Below are positions 36,227 through 46,040 of a DNA stretch of 64,000 bases, piece after piece. This DNA comes from Tetmemena sp. SeJ-2015. Its lineage: Eukaryota > Ciliophora > Spirotrichea > Sporadotrichida > Oxytrichidae. The stretch lies in NCBI GenBank assembly GCA_027382625.1, contig JAJKFJ010020979.1:1-64000 (forward strand), written 5' to 3'. Position 1 is the stretch's first letter; every line of letters starts with the position of its first letter. The position numbers and the translations under genes were made by a program. A model generated the notes under the pieces. The model worked only from the letters and a program-made list of their open reading frames with translations. It was not told the DNA's origin and ran no database searches.

Positions 36227-36342
36227 AATTTTTTGATAGTAGAAAGGAGTTTTAATTGATAAAATTCCTCCCAAAACTTTATAAAGTAAGAATAGGATAG
36301 AATTGAGGTCAATTGTTCATAATAACATAAATAAATATCTTA

Positions 36343-39099
36343 ATGACTCCTTTAGCCCTCTTCGGTCTGCTAATTTTAGCCTACTTTCTGTGGGTAAACG
36401 TCTTTAAAATATACTACGCATGGTGGTACTACAGAAGATAGGGTATACCTTCGGCCGGCTTCCCTCTTCCCATATTAGGGAACCTACTCAAAATTAGTGT
36501 TTATTTTTGAGTAGTCAATTTTCTCAACTTCAATAAAGCCATGAAAAACAGAGATGAGTTTTCACTGCCAGCTCTTTCCAAGTAAACTAAGTACAAAGAA
36601 ATATAAATTACATAAACAATATTTGAATATACTTCAAGGACAGCTTTAAAAAAGTCTATCACTTTAAATAGCAATTTTAAATCTTTAATGGAACTCAACC
36701 TTTGATGCTCGTAAACTTTAGAGGTGCGTCACCAGTCCTGATCGTGTCAGATCCAGATGTGATTTCAGAACTCTACATGAACAAGTCTCGCAATTTAGAC
36801 AAATACCATAGGACAAAGAACATGTTCCAAAGACTGACAGGAGATTCTCTTTTATTCGATTATAGAAAATAAAGATATCTATTAAAATTAAGAGGAATTA
36901 AGACTTCCCACTATGCTCAAATATTATTTACTTAGAGCGAATATTCTCATATTAAATTATTTTTTAGCTTAAAATGCAAGAGTTCTATTTCATTTTAAGA
37001 AGAAAAAATCTCCACGAACTTCACTTTCGATACCCTTATTTCACAATTGCTTTCTTGCCCCAAATTTAACTAAAAATGCAAAAATTTTCTGAAGTGAATA
37101 TTTTTAACTGTTAAATTACATATCCATTTATCAATGAATGAAAATATAATGCTAGGCAGAATTTTTTGTTAATCTATGAAATATCAAGCCAAGATCTCAT
37201 TTATTAATACTAAATAATCTAAACCTCTTTTAGATATTACATAATGATAATCTCATCAAAATTTGTTAAAAACTTTTAGTCAATTAATGATGAGAAGTAA
37301 CTCCAAATAAACTTAAGTGATTGCTCCTCATTTCTTTAATAAAGAGAGGCTGCTGAATAATGACAAGTCGAAATCTTTCCTAATTAATTTCTCCGAAATT
37401 TGAGCCTATTAATTGACTTCAATTAACTCCATAGTTAATAAAGTCTTTCTATTTGTTTCGAGAAGACGAGTGAGAAACAAGCAGAGAAAAGAAAAAGAAT
37501 TTCAGTAGCATTCTATAAAGAAAAGATGCAAGGAATCTTGAACACCATAATTTTCACTCATTGAACCTTGAATTCATTGTATAATTGAGATGACAGTAGG
37601 TTATATTGAGGAAGCAAAAGTACAAATATAGAAGGAGCCTACAACTATAGACCTCGTGCCCTTTATCAATACTCTAATCATGAGAAGCATATAGGTGTGT
37701 GTTTTTGGAGTCTCAGATTTCACTCAGGATCCAATATATATTAGCTAAGGGTAGGAAATCAGAGTATCATTGGGCACTTACGTCAAAAAACTATTCACTG
37801 CCTTTGTATAAAAGAACATGAAACTGTTCAGGATGAATTTCGAAATCATGGACAAAACTTTCATCACCAAGGATGAAAAAGAAACTCTCAAAAACACGGA
37901 GACCTTCAGGGCCTACATAAATCAATATTCGTGTATATCATTTGATCATAAGAGATCTAATCAGAGAAAGGAAGGAATAAATGGCAAAGAATAAAGCTTC
38001 TGACTTCAAAGATTTTCTGTCTGTGTTGTTGACTGACGACATCTACTCTGGTAATGAGTCTCTAATGATTTTGTCGTAAAATATATGCAAGTAATATTTG
38101 ATTGACGAGTGCGCAGTTTTCTTCATAGCTGCTACTTAAACAACAACTGCTCTCGTTGCAAATTCTCTTTACTACCTTACTTAAAATAGAGATAGCGAGA
38201 AAAAGCTGATTGCAGAGATCCATAATTAATTTAATTATTCATAAACTCAGATGTAAATTTATCCAAGAATAGTAAAAGGATATAAAAGATATTAAAAACA
38301 TCAGCGTGCAAGAGTGGTAGTCTCTCTTTTAAATTAATGTATTTGAATGAAAATTCAATCGTTTATTATCTTGGGATATGATAACTTACAGAATTCTTGG
38401 AACTATTTAATAATGGTTGTTTAGGAAACTCTCAGAATTGAGCCTCCAGTTAGCATCACATCTCAACTAACTGTGAATGAAACAGTCACCCTCAGCAATA
38501 AGTAAACTCTAATTGATGGGTTTTAATTTGTAACCAAATAAAAGATTAATTTACACAATACCTAAGAACTGGCCAGTTATCTTCAGCTTGTTCAATTTGC
38601 ACAGAAACAAAGCTGAGTGGCAACAACCCAAAGTAGTTCATTTATAAATAGTAAAAAAGCTATTATTGTAACTTTGAATTATGAAGATTTATCATTATAA
38701 TTAAAGTTCCTTCCTGACAGGTGGAACCCTAATAGCCACTTGTAAACTTGAATAAATTGAGAGCAGATATATATTTTAAGTTACCTTATTTTTATTTGAC
38801 TCCTGATGGCAGAAGAAGAAAGCCCGCGAGTTTCGGTCCTTTCTTGGGAGGAAGAAGAATCTGTCTGGGTAAGACTCTCGCTGAAAACCTGGCCAAGATT
38901 ATTATTCCCATTATCGTGAGTTAGATAGAATTCAGCTTCAAGGAAGAAAAATATCAACACAACAAGCCCTTCTTCAGCATCATTTATTTATTTAAATCGG
39001 TAACGAGCCTAAACTAGTTGTGCAACCATAAATTTTTAACTTTGAGTTTTTTAGGTAAAATAATTGCAAGCTACTCTAAGAAACTTAACCTCTTAATGA
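36343..39099 (+). CDS. Cytochrome P450 E
   Basis: ATG 36343 gives MTPLALFGLLILAYFLW and then RRQGIPSAGFPLPILGN (Gln is TAG). After IES removal: NRDEFSLPALSK, NGTQPLMLVNFRGASP, LTGDSLLFEKTSEKQAEKRK, IMRSIQVCVFGVSDF, MNFEIMDKTFITKDEKE, LMIDECAVFFIAAT, the K-helix ETLRIEPPV, the haem loop FGPFLGGRRICLGKTLAENL (about 38835) and EPKLVVQATLRNLTSQ to TGA 39097-39099. The IES at the SLLFE site is 602 bp, far larger than in the paralogs. P450-F starts 110 bp downstream. Gene appears intact once IESs are removed. Confidence 0.94.
36487..36522 (+). other. IES in P450-E, pointer CTCAA
   Basis: Repeat at 36487-36491 and 36523-36527. Excision gives ILGNLLNFNKAMKNRDEF and removes a TGA. Confidence 0.93.
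36588..36685 (+). other. IES in P450-E, pointer TAA
   Basis: Repeat at 36588-36590 and 36686-36688. Excision gives LSKQTNGTQPLMLVNF. The short pointer makes placement less sure. Confidence 0.65.
36855..37456 (+). other. Large 602-bp IES in P450-E, pointer TTCGA
   Basis: Repeat at 36855-36859 and 37457-37461. Excision gives DSLLFEKTSEKQAEKRKR. The site matches 20-43 bp IESs in the paralogs, so about 570 bp was gained. I see no gene in the extra DNA. Confidence 0.88.
37547..37580 (+). other. IES in P450-E, pointer ATAATT
   Basis: Repeat at 37547-37552 and 37581-37586. Excision gives ILNTIIEMTVGYIEEAK. Confidence 0.92.
38066..38098 (+). other. IES at helix I of P450-E, pointer TGATT
   Basis: Repeat at 38066-38070 and 38099-38103. 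Excision gives ESLMIDECAVFFIAAT. Confidence 0.9.
39021..39064 (+). other. Last IES of P450-E, pointer TGCAA
   Basis: Repeat at 39021-39025 and 39065-39069. Excision gives EPKLVVQATLRNLTSQ followed by TGA. Confidence 0.9.
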
Positions 39100-39209
39100 T
39101 TCGCTTGAAAATTCGTAATTAATTTCGACTTAATGTATCTATTTTTGAGAGAAAGTGTTAATTTAAAAAGATAGATTTCCTAAATTAATTTGGACACGTC
39201 TTCTGATAA

Positions 39210-41739
39210 ATGGATATTTTAAGCATCGTTTTGTATTCTCTGTTTTGCTATTTCCTTTGGGAAAATGTTATAAAAATGTACCACCACTACTGGTATTTTA
39301 AGAAACAAGGAATCAAATCTGTTGGCTTTCCCATCCCCATTCTAGGAAATTAAATAACTCCATTTAATATTATAGGTTCTTAAATAAATCTCTGAATTTT
39401 TGAGCTTTAAATTTCAAGGACTTAAACAATATGCAGCATTTAATTTGCCTATTTAAATGATAAAATTATAATAATTTCTATAATTGTAAATTTATCATGA
39501 AATCATTCTTATCATCTTTATTTTTTATAAAGTTGCTTGTGTACTTCTCCAATAGGACTAATAGCTGTAAAATAAAAATGAAATTACTGATCTTAAATTA
39601 TTCAAAGGGTTTATTTGAGTAATGATATTTCTACTCTTTTAGTAATGACTAATTAGATTATAAGAGTCGTTTTAGAATCATCTTATCCAAGTTATTTGAA
39701 TTAAATGGTCTCAATCAATAATTATATTTTCTTTTAATTTAATAAATTTTATAAAATGCGATAAGCTTGGGCAAAAGCTTGAAGAGATCTTTTGCAGATG
39801 AGTATACATTACCACCTATGATTAGATAAAAATTAATGCTTCTTATATAATACTCATAATTGTTAAAGTAAGTTTACTTCATGGAAGAATAAAAATAATT
39901 TTAGAATTTTATTTAAGAAACTAACTCTGAGGGAAAAATGCCTGAAATGGGTTTGGCTTTTGTTGGGGCAGGCACTCCCGCAGTTATGATTTCTGACCCA
40001 GAAGTCATTCAAGATTTGTTATTCTCAAAATCACAGTACCTAGATAGGTACTACAGAACATTAAACCAAACAAAGCAACTATCTGGTGACAGCATACTAT
40101 TTAAATAAATAAGGCCATCAAAATTATTAAGGATTTAATAAATTTGAAAAGACAACATAGAGATAAGCTGAAAAAAGGAAAAGAGTTTCTGTTGCTTTTT
40201 ACAAAGAGAAAATGCAAGGAATTCTATAAACCATAGTTAAACCTTTTTATTGACTTGCCCATTATGATTTAATATAATGTCGAATTTCTATGTTTAAGAT
40301 GACTGTGGAGAGAGTTTAAGAATTAAAAGAGTAGATATCAAGAGGAGAAACATAAATGGACCTTGTTTAATTTGCAAATACGGAAATCATGAGGAGCATT
40401 TAGATTTGTGTTTTTGGGATTTCTGAATTTGAAAATGACCCCATCTATGAGGAAAATAACTAGCTCATTCGGTATCCCCTTGGAGTTTTTGTAAAAAAGC
40501 TCTTTACAGCATATAAAATTAAGAACAATTATTTTAGACAGCTCATTATAATAAGTATTTCAAGCCCCTTAGGCCTCTATTTAAAATATGTCTATTATTT
40601 TAGGCTGATCTTTGAAATGTTCGATTAGGTGTATATAGGCAAAGACGAGAAGATAATTGAGAGAAATATCAATTCTTTCAGGAACTATATTTCAAAACAA
40701 AATGGGCTTAATAGCTTTTAATAGTATTCTTTATATTAGAGATCTGATAAGAGAAAGAAAAGCTAAAATTTAGGAAGGGAATTAACAAGAGTTGAAAGAC
40801 TTCTTGTCAGTACTGATAGAAGATGACATTTATGGTGCTGATGAATAACTCATGATTCTTATTGCATTTCAATGAAGAGTATTTTTCTTGATTGATGAGT
40901 GCTCTACGTTTTTTATCGCTGCAACACATACCACTGCTAATGCTCTAATTTACGCTATGTATTTCATCACCTCCCATAAAAATATCGAACATAATCTTCT
41001 AAAAGAGATTAATTCAGAAATCTCTGCTTTCTCGCAGGAAAATCAACACGTAATTCCTCTATAAACATGGCAAGAAATTTAATTGTGATATTTTACAATT
41101 TATTTTATTAGAAAGTTTAGGATATGATAATCTCTTAAACTCTTGGAACTACTTGAAGATGGTAGTTTTAAAATAATTTTTTTTTTATCTGAATTAGTTT
41201 CTGAAACCATGAGAATATGTCCCCCTATAAATCAAACTTCCTTTTTCTCAGTAAATTAAACTGTAAAATTAGCTGATAAATACACCCTACTTAAAGAAAG
41301 ACCAATTGTGATTGCAATTTACAGTCTCCACCACAATCCTAAAGAATGGAAGGAACCTGAAAGATTTATTCCAGAGAGATTTGATCCATACAGCCATTAT
41401 TAAACTTACAGCCAAATTAAAGGTTATTATATTGATTTGCTTTTCAATTTACCTAACTCCATAAGGAGCAAAGAGAAAACTTTCTAGCTTTTGTCCGTTC
41501 TTGGGAGGGCGAAGAATTTGCTTGGGGAAAACTCTGGCTGAAAGTCTCATTAAGATTATGACTGCAATCATAGTCAAAGAGATTGAATTTAAATTCGTCA
41601 ATCCAGAGCACTACACCAGAATGCCGTTTATAGGAGTATATATAATATTTTAGATAAGTTATTTGTATCTCATGATGCTAAACTATTAGTTAATGCTTCT
41701 ATTAGATAAAATAACGAAACCTCATAAGAATCTATATGA
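39210..41739 (+). CDS. Cytochrome P450 F
   Basis: ATG 39210 gives MDILSIVLYSLFCYFLW and then KKQGIKSVGFPIPILGN. Blocks continue with SLGKSLKRSFADEYTLPP, EGKMPEMGLAFVGAGTP, DSILFEKTTQRQAEKRKR, MRSIQICVFGISEF (TAG Gln), NNYFRLIFEMFDQ, FRNYIRDLIRERKAK, MIDECSTFFIAATHTT, the K-helix ETMRICPP, KEPERFIPERFDPY and the haem loop FCPFLGGRRICLGKTLAESL. The tail AKLLVNASIRQNNETSQESI ends at TGA 41737-41739. A block of about 390 bp near 39375-39765 is non-coding; its pointer is unresolved. Almost every other junction is resolved, making this the best documented copy. Closest paralog is G. Confidence 0.95.
39827..39913 (+). other. IES in P450-F, pointer TAA
   Basis: Repeat at 39827-39829 and 39914-39916. 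Excision gives PPMIRQETNSEGKMPEMG. Confidence 0.8.
40099..40141 (+). other. IES in P450-F, pointer ATTT
   Basis: Repeat at 40099-40102 and 40142-40145. Excision gives DSILFEKTTQRQAEKRKR. Confidence 0.88.
40237..40293 (+). other. IES in P450-F, pointer TTAA
   Basis: Repeat at 40237-40240 and 40294-40297. Excision gives QTIVKMTVERVQELKEQ. Confidence 0.88.
40528..40593 (+). other. IES in P450-F with the longest pointer, ATTATTTTAG
   Basis: A 10-bp repeat at 40528-40537 and 40594-40603. Excision gives KNNYFRLIFEMFDQVYIG. Confidence 0.95.
40686..40731 (+). other. IES in P450-F, pointer TATATT
   Basis: Repeat at 40686-40691 and 40732-40737. Excision gives SFRNYIRDLIRERKAK. Confidence 0.92.
40853..40888 (+). 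other. IES at helix I of P450-F, pointer TGATT
   Basis: Repeat at 40853-40857 and 40889-40893. Excision gives EQLMIDECSTFFIAAT and removes a TGA. Confidence 0.9.
41073..41109 (+). other. IES in P450-F, pointer AGAA
   Basis: Repeat at 41073-41076 and 41110-41113. Excision gives QTWQESLGYDNLLNSWNY. Confidence 0.88.
41163..41194 (+). other. IES before the K-helix of P450-F, pointer TAGTTT
   Basis: Repeat at 41163-41168 and 41195-41200. Excision gives YLKMVVSETMRICPPINQ. Confidence 0.92.
41406..41448 (+). other. IES in P450-F, pointer TTAC
   Basis: Repeat at 41406-41409 and 41449-41452. Excision gives SHYQTYLTPQGAKRKLSS. Confidence 0.9.
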
Positions 41740-41929
41740 CAATTTTACTCCGTAATACAAAGCTATTCCGCTTTAAATTTTTCACTTTTCTTATTAAATT
41801 GACATTCATCATAAAAATTTATTTTTTGCATTAATTATCTCAAGATCTCTCCGTAGACTGTAGCAAACATCTATCGTTGAAATGGCATAACGTACAAAAC
41901 TGTGAATCGAGTGAAGCGCGTTATAGACT

Positions 41930-42181
41930 TCACTAAGCCATTTTATTATAATAATCTGAAATATATTTACACTGCTCAGGTGTGAGAGGGATAGCGTGAA
42001 GTTTGTATGTCACTTTCTTGTCATATTTGGATTTTGAATAAGCATCTCGTTAGTTGAAAAAAGAGAAAGTCCTCATACCATTTCTAAACTCTTATAGAAT
42101 AAATCAGAGAGATATCAACCAAGAGTATGTTGAAGTTGGTGATTTTGACTATAATCCTTTTATTAAAAGTCTGATTCAAGA
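41930..42181 (-). CDS. Unrecognised minus-strand coding island
   Basis: Between P450 F and G the minus strand reads FRNGMRTFSFFNQRDAY and then KYDKKVTYKLHAIPLTPEQ and SDYYNKMAQ, ending at TGA 41930-41932. A further upstream stretch (contains SDFQQKDYSQNHQ, about 42120-42180) may belong to it across a break. Composition is protein-like and Gln positions use TAA/TAG. It does not resemble a P450 and I do not recognise it. It may be an MDS or a fragment of another locus. Confidence 0.45.
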
Positions 42182-42569
42182 TAAATTAATTATTACAAAT
42201 GGCACTTTCTTGATCTTATCCATTTAATTTTAAATTACAGTTTTAATAAGTAGCAATAAAAATATATAGCTATAATATTAATAATCTCCTCATTAAAAGT
42301 GTATGAAAGTGTCTGTATAATTGATATTTAAATTCAATGTGAAGTATTAAATGAAAGAATATATTTAGGAAAATTATGGCTTTAAATAATTTATTTTACT
42401 ATTTTTATAGTAAAAATTTTACTATATTTAGAGGCAAAAATTGGTTGATTAAATGAATAAGTTTACAAAATTAAGGAATCTTTCGTATTTAAGATTTTAC
42501 CTGACAGTTTTGATCAAAGCAGTCACTAGAAAACAAATATACAGATATTTAAATTTTAAATAGTTCATT
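42182..42569. other. AT-rich spacer, no gene seen
   Basis: No supported reading frame on either strand. Confidence 0.4.
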
Positions 42570-42880
42570 AATTTGAAACTGACGCCAAAGTAAGGAAACA
42601 GCGAGTATCCGTCCTTTCTTAGTAGGAAGAAGAATCTCTACGGAAAAGACTCTTCCTGAGAGCCTAACCTAGATCACTATGTCAATACTAGTAAGTTAGA
42701 TAAGATTCTGCTTCAAGGATAAAAATATCAACACGACAAGCCCTTCTTCACATCAGTTCTTATTTAAATTAAAATATTAATGAGCCGACAATAAGGTGCA
42801 AGAATAATTTTTTTAATTACAGCTGCTCTCAGAAATTTAACCTCTCATGATTGTTTGAAAATTCGTAATTAATTTCACTT
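42570..42880 (+). pseudogene. Dead P450 3' fragment, relic of gene E
   Basis: Aligned with the last about 300 bp of P450-E (from GRRRKPASFGPF near 38810). The haem loop has become VGRRISTEKTLPESL, so the ligand Cys is now Ser, and upstream frames are broken. Later stretches still match E's tail. The 70 bp after it repeat the E-to-F spacer almost exactly and lead into P450-G. It is best read as the truncated edge of a segmental duplication. Confidence 0.85.
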
Positions 42881-42957
42881 AATGTATCTATTTTTGAGAG
42901 AAAGTGTTAATTTAAAAAGATAGATTTCCTAATTAATTTGGATACATCTTCAGATAA

Positions 42958-45528
42958 ATGGATATTTTAAACAATATTTTGCTCGCACTGTTTTGTTATT
43001 TCCTTTGGGAAAATGTGATAAAAATGTACTACCACTACTGGTACTTTAAGAGACAAGGAATCAATCTGTCGGCTTTCCCATACCCATTCTAGGAAATTAA
43101 ATAACTCCATTTAATATTATAGGTTCATAAATAAATTTAACTCAATGATACTTAAACACGTACCAGAAATTATGATTTAAGCGCATAATATAAATTAACA
43201 TAATGATTTAATTTATACTTAGTAATGCACCATTTTTTTCTTTTTACAAATAAAAAGCCTATAATTTCAAAATAATTAAGTTCTATAAATCAAATTATAG
43301 ATGCTAAATTTTTTGATAAATTTAAAAAACTAATTTGATTTGGCATGATGACTGTTTTTAATTAAAAAATTACCTCATTTACTATATTAATTAATAATCC
43401 TTAAATTTTTTAATTAAAAGAATGTCTAAAAAAGTTTTTAAAATGATTTTAACATAAATGAATTCCAAATTATAATTTAGGTAATTTTATAAAATGCGAT
43501 AAGCTTAGCCAAAAGCTTGAAGAAATCTTCTGCAGATGAGTTTACATTACCTCCGATGGTGAGATAAATATAAATTTATCTATATAATTAGATTCATTTA
43601 TCTCATAGATTTACTTCATGGAAGAATAAAATTAATTTTATAATTTCTATTTAAGAAACTAACTCAGAGGGAAAAATGCCTGAAATGGGTTTGGCTTTTG
43701 TTGGAGCTGGCACTCCCGCAGTTATGATTTCTGACCCAGACGTCATTCAAGATTTGTTTTACTTGAGACCTCAGTATCTAGAAAAATACTAAAGATCAAT
43801 AAATTAAGCGAAACTACTCGTCAGGGAATCTTTACTATTTAAATTTATAAGTCATTTTAAACATGGTTTATTTAAATATTTGAGAAGTCAACACAGCAGC
43901 AAGCGGATAAGAGGAAGAGGGTTTCTGTAATTTTAAATTAAAAATTAGAAATTATTAAATTGTTTAGTGTTTCTGTTGCATTCTACAAAGAATAGTTGCA
44001 GGGAATTCTTTAAACCATAGTTAAACCTTATAAATAAATTAAGCATAATAATTTAGTAGTCAAATATCTATGTTTAAGATGACAGTAGAGAAAGTGTAAG
44101 AAGTAAAATAGTAGATATAAAGAGGCGAAACTCAAATAGACTTAATGCAGTTCGTAATTACCTAAATCATGAGAAACATTTAGGTCTGCGTTTTTGGGAT
44201 TTCTGATTTTGAAAATGATCCAATCTACGAAGAAAATAATAGTTTCAAAAGTTACCCTCTCGGCTAGTTTGTCAAAAAACTCGTTGCAGCTTATAAAATT
44301 AAAGAAATTTAATTTTGCACAGCTCTTTATAATAGAACTTTCAGACCCCTGAGGTCTCTTTATAATTTTTATTTATAAAATTTGAGGTTGAACTTTGAAA
44401 TGTTCGATTAGATGTATATAGGCAAAGAAGAGAAGATGTTTGAGCGAAATGCCAACACTTTCAGGAACTATATTTCAAGAAAATTGATCATAGTAACATT
44501 CATAGAATATGTTTTATATTAGAGATTTGATAAGAGAAAGAAAGGCTAAGATTTAGGAAGGAAGTAACAGGAGTTAAAAGATTTCCTGTCAGTGCTAATT
44601 AAAGATGAAATTTATGGTGCTGATGAATAACTCATGATTCTTATTTACTATTACAGTGAATAATATTTTTGATTGACGAGTGCATTACGTTTTTTGTAGC
44701 ATCAACTATGACCACAGCTCCCTCTATAGTTAACGCTATGTATTTCATCACAACCAATAAAAATATAGAACAGACTCTTCTAGAAGAGATTCACTCAGAA
44801 ATAACTGCTCTCTCGCAGGAAAATAAATTATTGGGAAATCAACCCGAAATTAATCTCTAAAAATGGCAAGAAAATTTTAAAAAAGGCACTTAGAATCTTT
44901 TTTTTTAGAAAGTCTTAGTTACGATAATCTCTAAAACTCTTGGAATTACTTAAAGATGGTAGTTTCAAAATTATTTTTTAGAAATAAGTTTCTGAAACCC
45001 TCAGAATAAATCCCTCTATTAATCAAACTTCCTTCTACACTGTGAGAGAAACTATTAAGATTGGAGATAAATACACTCTTCTGAAAGATAGACCAATTGT
45101 GATTGCAATTTACAGTCTCCATCACAATCCTAGAGAATGGAAAGAGCCAGAAAGATTTATTCCGGAAAGATTTGATCCATAAAGCCACTACTAATCTACT
45201 AGTATAATTAAATGTTATTATATTGATTTGAAATTTATTTACTTAACTCCATAAGGAGCAAAGAGAAAGCTTGCTAGTTTTTGTCCGTTTTTTGGTGGGC
45301 GAAGATCTTGCTTAGGGAAAACTCTGGCAGAAAGTATAATTAAGATAATTCTTGCAATCATGGTCAAAGAACTTGAATTTAAATTCGTCAATCCAGAACA
45401 CTACATCAGAAAGCCATTTATAAGCGTATTTTTTAATAAAATAAAAGTTAATTGTATCTAATGAGGTTAAATTATTAGTAGAAGCTTCTATTAGATAAAA
45501 TGGCAAAAACTCATAAGAATCTATCTGA
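42958..45528 (+). CDS. Cytochrome P450 G, possibly damaged
   Basis: Closest paralog of F. ATG 42958 begins MDILNNILLALFCYFLW and then KRQGI. One base is missing relative to F at the KSVGFPIP position (about 43065), which shifts the frame. Later blocks are intact: ADEFTLPPM, EGKMPEMGLAFVGAGTP, FEKSTQQQADKRKRVSVAFYKE, MRNIQVCVFGISDF, LNFEMFDQMYIG, LIDECITFFVASTMTT (about 44669), RINPSINQTSFYTV and EPERFIPERFDP. The haem loop reads FCPFFGGRRSCLGKTLAESI. The end is VEASIRQNGKNSQESI and TGA 45526-45528. If the lost base is real the product would be truncated. It has an IES at 43921-43968 that F lacks. Confidence 0.9.
43565..43651 (+). other. IES in P450-G, pointer TAA
   Basis: Repeat at 43565-43567 and 43652-43654, at the same site as the TAA IES of F. 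Excision gives MVRQETNSEGKMPEMG. Confidence 0.8.
43921..43968 (+). other. G-specific IES, pointer GTTTCTGT
   Basis: An 8-bp repeat at 43921-43928 and 43969-43976. Excision gives KRKRVSVAFYKEQLQ. In F and the other copies examined this stretch is uninterrupted. Confidence 0.95.
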
Positions 45529-46040
45529 CAATTTTATTATTTGCATTAAATTTTTCAATTTTCGTATTAGATAAAATAGTAGATCATATTTAAAATTATG
45601 ATTGTATTTTTAGTTGACAAAATACTTTATTATCCGATTATTGAATCAAATTCATATTCATATTGACCTTAATCGGTATTTATATAAATGTTGAATGATC
45701 TATAATAAAAGTTTAAGGCTCTATAAAATTTATAAAAGGAAGTAAGAATTAAAATAAAGAGATTAAATACAATTTGAAATCACTATTTTATGATGAGGAT
45801 AAATTTTATAAATAATATTCAATTATAATTAATTATATGGTTTATTAAAATATTTCCTATCAAATTGATAGACTAATCATATTGACTTGTCTATGATTCA
45901 TGAATCGAAGAAATAAAGTTGGAAACTTACATAATTGGCTTGATTCGGAAAGATTGAATGATTTTTAGTGATACCAAATAGCTGTTTTAGCTTATTGAAT
46001 AATTATAACTCTTTTATTAAGGCTATTCCATCTACTGCTG
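45529..46040. other. AT-rich spacer between P450 G and H
   Basis: No gene seen. Confidence 0.4.
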
